In this document: positions 60,940-64,000 of the stretch, piece by piece | How positions within the stretch are numbered: position 1 is the first letter of the stretch | How the letters are laid out: each line of letters starts with the position of its first letter | From: Porticoccaceae bacterium | GTDB taxonomy: Bacteria; Pseudomonadota; Gammaproteobacteria; Pseudomonadales; Porticoccaceae | Assembly: GCA_021773435.1 (NCBI GenBank) | Contig: JAJFKC010000020.1 | Coordinates: 124,001 to 188,000 of the forward strand | DNA length: 64,000 nucleotides | Reading direction: 5' to 3' | Made by a program: the position numbers and the translations under genes | The notes under the pieces: generated by a model | Told to the model about the DNA's origin: nothing | The model's input: only the letters and a program-made list of their open reading frames with translations | Databases searched by the model: none

Positions 60940-62018
60940 TGATGTTTGGTGATGTTTATAAAAATCGACGGATTTTGGTAACCGGACATACCGGCTTCAA
61001 GGGAAGTTGGTTAGTGCTTTGGTTGCAAATATTGGGTGCAAAAGTGACGGGTATTTCTTTGCCGCCCGAGACGTCACCTAACCATTGGAATCTGTTAGCG
61101 CTTGACATGGAGTCTTTCCATATCGATATCCGTGATGAGCTTTTGCTCCGGCAGAAAATTGTGGAGGCCAAGCCGGAGATTGTTTTTCATTTGGCTGCGC
61201 AGCCTTTGGTTCGTCGCTCGTATCGGCAGCCGCTGGAAACCTGGGCCACCAATGTGATGGGCACCGCAAACGTGCTTGATGCCTGTCGGCAGGTTGAAGA
61301 ATTGGCGGCGATTGTCGTCGTCACGACCGATAAGTGTTACGAGAACAAGGAATGGGATTGGGCCTATCGAGAGATTGATCCCTTGGGGGGGCATGATCCG
61401 TACAGCGCCTCCAAGGGCGGTAGCGAACTGGTTGCAGCCAGCTATCGCCGATCTTTTTTCAACACGCCCTCCAGTCCTTTGTTAGCCACCGCACGTGCTG
61501 GTAACGTGATTGGCGGCGGAGACTGGTCAGAGGATCGACTGATTCCGGATCTGGTTCGGTCTGTAGAGGCTGGAAAGCCTCTGGAAATACGTTCACCTAA
61601 TGCGACTCGCCCTTGGCAGCATGTATTGGAATGCCTTTCCGGCTACCTGGTGCTTGGTAAGCAACTGGTGGAAGGAAGCAAGCGGTGCGCCGATGCCTGG
61701 AATTTTGGGCCTGATAGAGATGGCAATCGCCAAGTCAAGCAAGTGTTGGCTACATTAAAGGCAGATTGGCCGACTGTTGAATGGAACTGTACCGACACGC
61801 CCCAGCCACACGAAGCCCAATTGCTGCATCTGGATAGTGGCAAGGCGCGGGAAAAATTACTTTGGCGGCCTGTGTGGACCTTTGATGAAGGTGTTGCAGC
61901 GACGGCCGAATGGTATCGGGCTTTGATTGATCGTAACGATGTAATAAGTCTTGAGCAATTACGGCGATACATTAAGCTTGCTAAGGAACGTGGACTCTCA
62001 TGGGCAGGAGAGGTGTAG
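60939..62018 (+). CDS. rfbG: CDP-glucose 4,6-dehydratase
   Basis: NAD-dependent SDR that turns CDP-glucose into CDP-4-keto-6-deoxyglucose. Coenzyme motif TGHTGFKGSWL, then LAAQPLVRRSYRQPLETWATNVMGT, catalytic VVTTDKCYENKEW and DPYSASKGGSELV (Tyr-x-x-x-Lys), and RAGNVIGGGDWSEDRLIPD. 359 aa, normal. GTG and two ATGs in a row overlap the rfbF stop; I use the ATG at 60939. Its product is the branch point for the three genes that follow. Confidence 0.96.
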   Translation: MMFGDVYKNRRILVTGHTGFKGSWLVLWLQILGAKVTGISLPPETSPNHWNLLALDMESFHIDIRDELLLRQKIVEAKPEIVFHLAAQPLVRRSYRQPLETWATNVMGTANVLDACRQVEELAAIVVVTTDKCYENKEWDWAYREIDPLGGHDPYSASKGGSELVAASYRRSFFNTPSSPLLATARAGNVIGGGDWSEDRLIPDLVRSVEAGKPLEIRSPNATRPWQHVLECLSGYLVLGKQLVEGSKRCADAWNFGPDRDGNRQVKQVLATLKADWPTVEWNCTDTPQPHEAQLLHLDSGKAREKLLWRPVWTFDEGVAATAEWYRALIDRNDVISLEQLRRYIKLAKERGLSWAGEV

Positions 62019-62020
62019 CT

Positions 62021-62572
62021 TTGAATCCAGTTGAGACGAGTATATCCGGTGTATGGATTATAGAGAACGAAGTATTTAAAGATGATCGAGGGGCATTTAC
62101 TCGCTTATTTTGCTCTGATGAAATGCAAGGTATTATTGATGCGAGGGTGGTTGTCCAGATAAATCACTCGATGACACATAGTGTCGGTGCTGTAAGGGGT
62201 TTCCATTATCAAAACCCACCCCATGTGGAAATAAAGATAGTCCGCTGTCTCAAAGGGCGCGTTTTCGATGTGGCGGTTGATTTGCGTCAAGCCTCGCCGA
62301 CATTTTTGAAATGGACGGCGGTTGAACTAACGCCGGAAAACCGTTCTGCTTTTGTGATCCCCGAGGGGTGTGCGCATGGTTTTCAGGTATTAGAAGAGGG
62401 CAGCGAATTACTTTACCTGCATACGGCGTTTTACATGCCAAGTTTTGAAGGTGCCGTAAGATTTGATGATCCTAAAATTGGAGTAAATTGGCCGCTTGCG
62501 CCAATCGATCTTTCTGAAAGAGATTTAGGTCATCCACATTTAAAAGATGACTTTACAGGAATAGTTTTGTGA
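62021..62572 (+). CDS. RmlC-like 4-keto-6-deoxysugar epimerase
   Basis: Cupin-fold epimerase of the dTDP-4-dehydrorhamnose 3,5-epimerase family. DDRGAFTRLFCSDEM, QINHSMTHSVGAVRGFHYQ (with the catalytic His), KIVRCLKGRVFDVAVDLR (Asp partner), FVIPEGCAHGFQVLEEGSELLYLHT. In this setting the substrate is presumably CDP-linked. The start is most likely TTG at 62021 (seven bases after AGGAGAGG), since homologues start NPVETSISGVW; an ATG at 62000 inside rfbG is the alternative. 183 aa. Stop overlaps the next start. Confidence 0.9.
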   Translation: MNPVETSISGVWIIENEVFKDDRGAFTRLFCSDEMQGIIDARVVVQINHSMTHSVGAVRGFHYQNPPHVEIKIVRCLKGRVFDVAVDLRQASPTFLKWTAVELTPENRSAFVIPEGCAHGFQVLEEGSELLYLHTAFYMPSFEGAVRFDDPKIGVNWPLAPIDLSERDLGHPHLKDDFTGIVL

Positions 62573-63789
62573 AATGTCGCCATTGTCAAACTGTGTTAGA
62601 ACATGTTTTTCTTAATCTTGGGTTCGCACCTCCCTCCAATGCTTACCTTTCAAAAGAGGCGCTGTGCGCACCTGAGACCACTTTCCCGTTAAAGTTATAC
62701 GTATGTGATAAATGTTGGTTAGTACAAACTGAGGACTATACTGCGGCTGATGACTTGTTCTCAGGTGATTACGCCTACTTTTCATCTACTTCGAAGGGCT
62801 GGTTACAGCATGCTGAGCATTATACAGCAACAATTTCAAAGCGTTTGGACTTATCGAAGGAAAGTTTTGTCATTGAAGTCGCGTCTAATGATGGTTATCT
62901 ACTAAAAAACTTCGTTGCTGCGGGTATCCCTTGTCTTGGTATTGAGCCAACAGATAGTACAGCGGACGCTGCTGAGAAAATTGGTGTGCCAGTGCTACGT
63001 GAATTCTTTGGCATGTCCACTGCGATGTCCTTAGCTGAAGATGGAAAATGCGCAGACCTGATCTGTGGCAACAATGTTTATGCGCATGTCCCAGATATCA
63101 ATGATTTTACACAGGGACTTCGAATTGCATTGAAAGAAGGAGGTACCGTCAATCTGGAGTTTCCCCATTTGATGCGCCTAATCGAATATAATCAATTTGA
63201 TACCGTCTACCATGAACATTTCTCTTATTTGTCACTTACTTCTGTTTTGCAAATTTTCGCTCAATCAGGATTGCGGGTGTTTGACATAGAAGAGCTCGCT
63301 ACCCATGGTGGTAGTTTGCGGGTTTACGGTTGCCACGACAGTGATCTGAGAAAAACCGAGCCTGCTGTAGCCGCTATGATTGAAAGAGAAACGACATTTG
63401 GGCTAAAAGACCTCAGTGTGTATCAGGGGTTTCAGAAAAAAGCAGATAAAGTAAAAAATGATTTTCTTGCTTTTTTGGTTGAGCAGAATAGTGCGGGCAA
63501 TTCTGTAGCAGCGTATGGTGCTGCAGCTAAGGGAAATACCTTGATGAACTATGCAGGTGTTAAGCCTGATTTGATTGCTTTTGTTTGTGATGCCGCACCC
63601 TCAAAGCAGGGGAAGTTCATGCCTGGCAGCCATATCCCAATTCTTGCCCCTGCTGAACTTGCCAAACGTAAACCTGACTTTGTTGTTATCCTTCCATGGA
63701 ATATTGCTGAGGAGGTTGTTCAACAGCAGGTGCTGTCATGGGGTGGCTCGTTTGTGATGGCTGTGCCTGAGCTTAGGGTTCTTACATGA
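62569..63789 (+). CDS. sugar C-methyltransferase (TylC3/NovU-type)
   Basis: SAM-dependent methylation of a keto-sugar carbon. The N-terminal zinc domain has CRHCQTVLEH and LYVCDKCWLVQTED; the SAM-binding part has VIEVASNDGYLLKNFVAAG and LGIEPTDS; CGNNVYAHVPDINDF, VYHEHFSYLSL and a C-terminal Rossmann-like domain (VAAYGAAAKGNTLMNYAG) complete the three-domain layout of C-3 methyltransferases acting on NDP-4-keto-6-deoxyhexoses. 406 aa, normal. GTG start in GTGA overlap with the epimerase. Implies a branched sugar. Confidence 0.92.
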   Translation: MKCRHCQTVLEHVFLNLGFAPPSNAYLSKEALCAPETTFPLKLYVCDKCWLVQTEDYTAADDLFSGDYAYFSSTSKGWLQHAEHYTATISKRLDLSKESFVIEVASNDGYLLKNFVAAGIPCLGIEPTDSTADAAEKIGVPVLREFFGMSTAMSLAEDGKCADLICGNNVYAHVPDINDFTQGLRIALKEGGTVNLEFPHLMRLIEYNQFDTVYHEHFSYLSLTSVLQIFAQSGLRVFDIEELATHGGSLRVYGCHDSDLRKTEPAVAAMIERETTFGLKDLSVYQGFQKKADKVKNDFLAFLVEQNSAGNSVAAYGAAAKGNTLMNYAGVKPDLIAFVCDAAPSKQGKFMPGSHIPILAPAELAKRKPDFVVILPWNIAEEVVQQQVLSWGGSFVMAVPELRVLT

Positions 63790-64000
63790 GAGTGATGGTA
63801 ACAGGGGCTACGGGTTTCGTAGGAAGGCACGTGGTCAATGAATTATTAGCTTGTGGGCATTCTATTGTTGCAGTCGCGCGAGACATCAAACGTGCGAGTG
63901 GAATGCCCTGGTTTGAAAATGTTGATTTTATTGAGTGTGATTTACACAAAAATTTCCAACCGCTTTTACAAGGCGAGTCTCTCCCCAACGCAATAATCCA
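63786..64000 (+). CDS. NAD-dependent epimerase/reductase, N-terminal part (cut by window edge)
   Basis: Starts ATGA-overlapped with the methyltransferase. The first 71 codons show the SDR coenzyme motif VTGATGFVGRHVVNELL and VAVARDIKRASG, then run off the window. As the next gene of the CDP-sugar cassette it is probably the 4-keto-reductase or another epimerase. The family is clear; the reaction is not. Confidence 0.85.
   Translation, partial: MRVMVTGATGFVGRHVVNELLACGHSIVAVARDIKRASGMPWFENVDFIECDLHKNFQPLLQGESLPNAII

Overview
The window reads as chromosome of a marine-type gammaproteobacterium. The rpsU–(yqeY)–dnaG–rpoD operon, the orn/rsgA/psd neighbourhood, the protein sequences of UvrA, Cca, TsaD and RmuC, and the E. 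coli-like tRNA-Ile2(CAU) all point there. The many acyl-CoA dehydrogenase, LLM-flavoprotein and Rieske oxygenase genes suggest a Cellvibrionales-like aerobic degrader. The taxonomic guess is inference from gene content; no search was run.

Layout. 1–3.1 kb: psd (partial) and rsgA on the minus strand, a small MscS-type channel and orn on the plus strand. 3.4–22.9 kb: an accessory catabolic region with an acyl-CoA ligase, two acyl-CoA dehydrogenases, a BKACE retro-Claisen enzyme, a Rieske oxygenase, two LLM flavin monooxygenases, an alpha/beta hydrolase, a limonene-epoxide-hydrolase-type enzyme and a FeeM/LuxI-like acyltransferase. It is interrupted by a glycerate-kinase/peroxiredoxin pair with a perfect 7-1-7 Fur-box-like palindrome and by three tandem paralogous membrane-anchored TPR proteins. 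23.66–29.57 kb: an integrated element of about 5.9 kb in the 3' end of tRNA-Ile2(CAU), flanked by perfect 51-bp direct repeats. It carries a P4-type integrase, an AlpA-like HTH protein, a HUH rolling-circle Rep, a 5'-truncated integron-type integrase and the 3' half of a second tRNA (Leu-UAA-like). 29.7–37.3 kb: core operons (rpoD, dnaG, yqeY, rpsU; tsaD; folB-folK). 37.4–51.5 kb: two Hsp20 genes, a sirtuin, a PQQ-type sugar dehydrogenase, CmcJ-like and GST genes, rmuC, a third LLM protein, an enoyl-CoA hydratase, tRNA-Arg(UCG), a pteridine-reductase-like SDR, cca and uvrA. 51.7–64.0 kb: a surface-polysaccharide locus with initiating transferase, Wzm/Wzt ABC exporter, a 1136-aa methyltransferase/coiled-coil/glycosyltransferase fusion and a tightly overlapped CDP-sugar cassette (rfbF, rfbG, RmlC-like epimerase, C-methyltransferase, start of an NAD-dependent epimerase/reductase).

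How the genes work together. The catabolic genes would fit activation, ring oxidation and CoA-dependent breakdown of an alicyclic or terpenoid carboxylic acid, but the substrate is not determined by the sequence. The polysaccharide cassette fits synthesis of a CDP-activated, C-methylated 6-deoxyhexose exported on a Wzm/Wzt-dependent glycan. A pattern running through the whole window is the occurrence of short, imperfect tandem repeats (period 12–17 bp, 2–6 copies) in many intergenic gaps, which no gene annotation explains.
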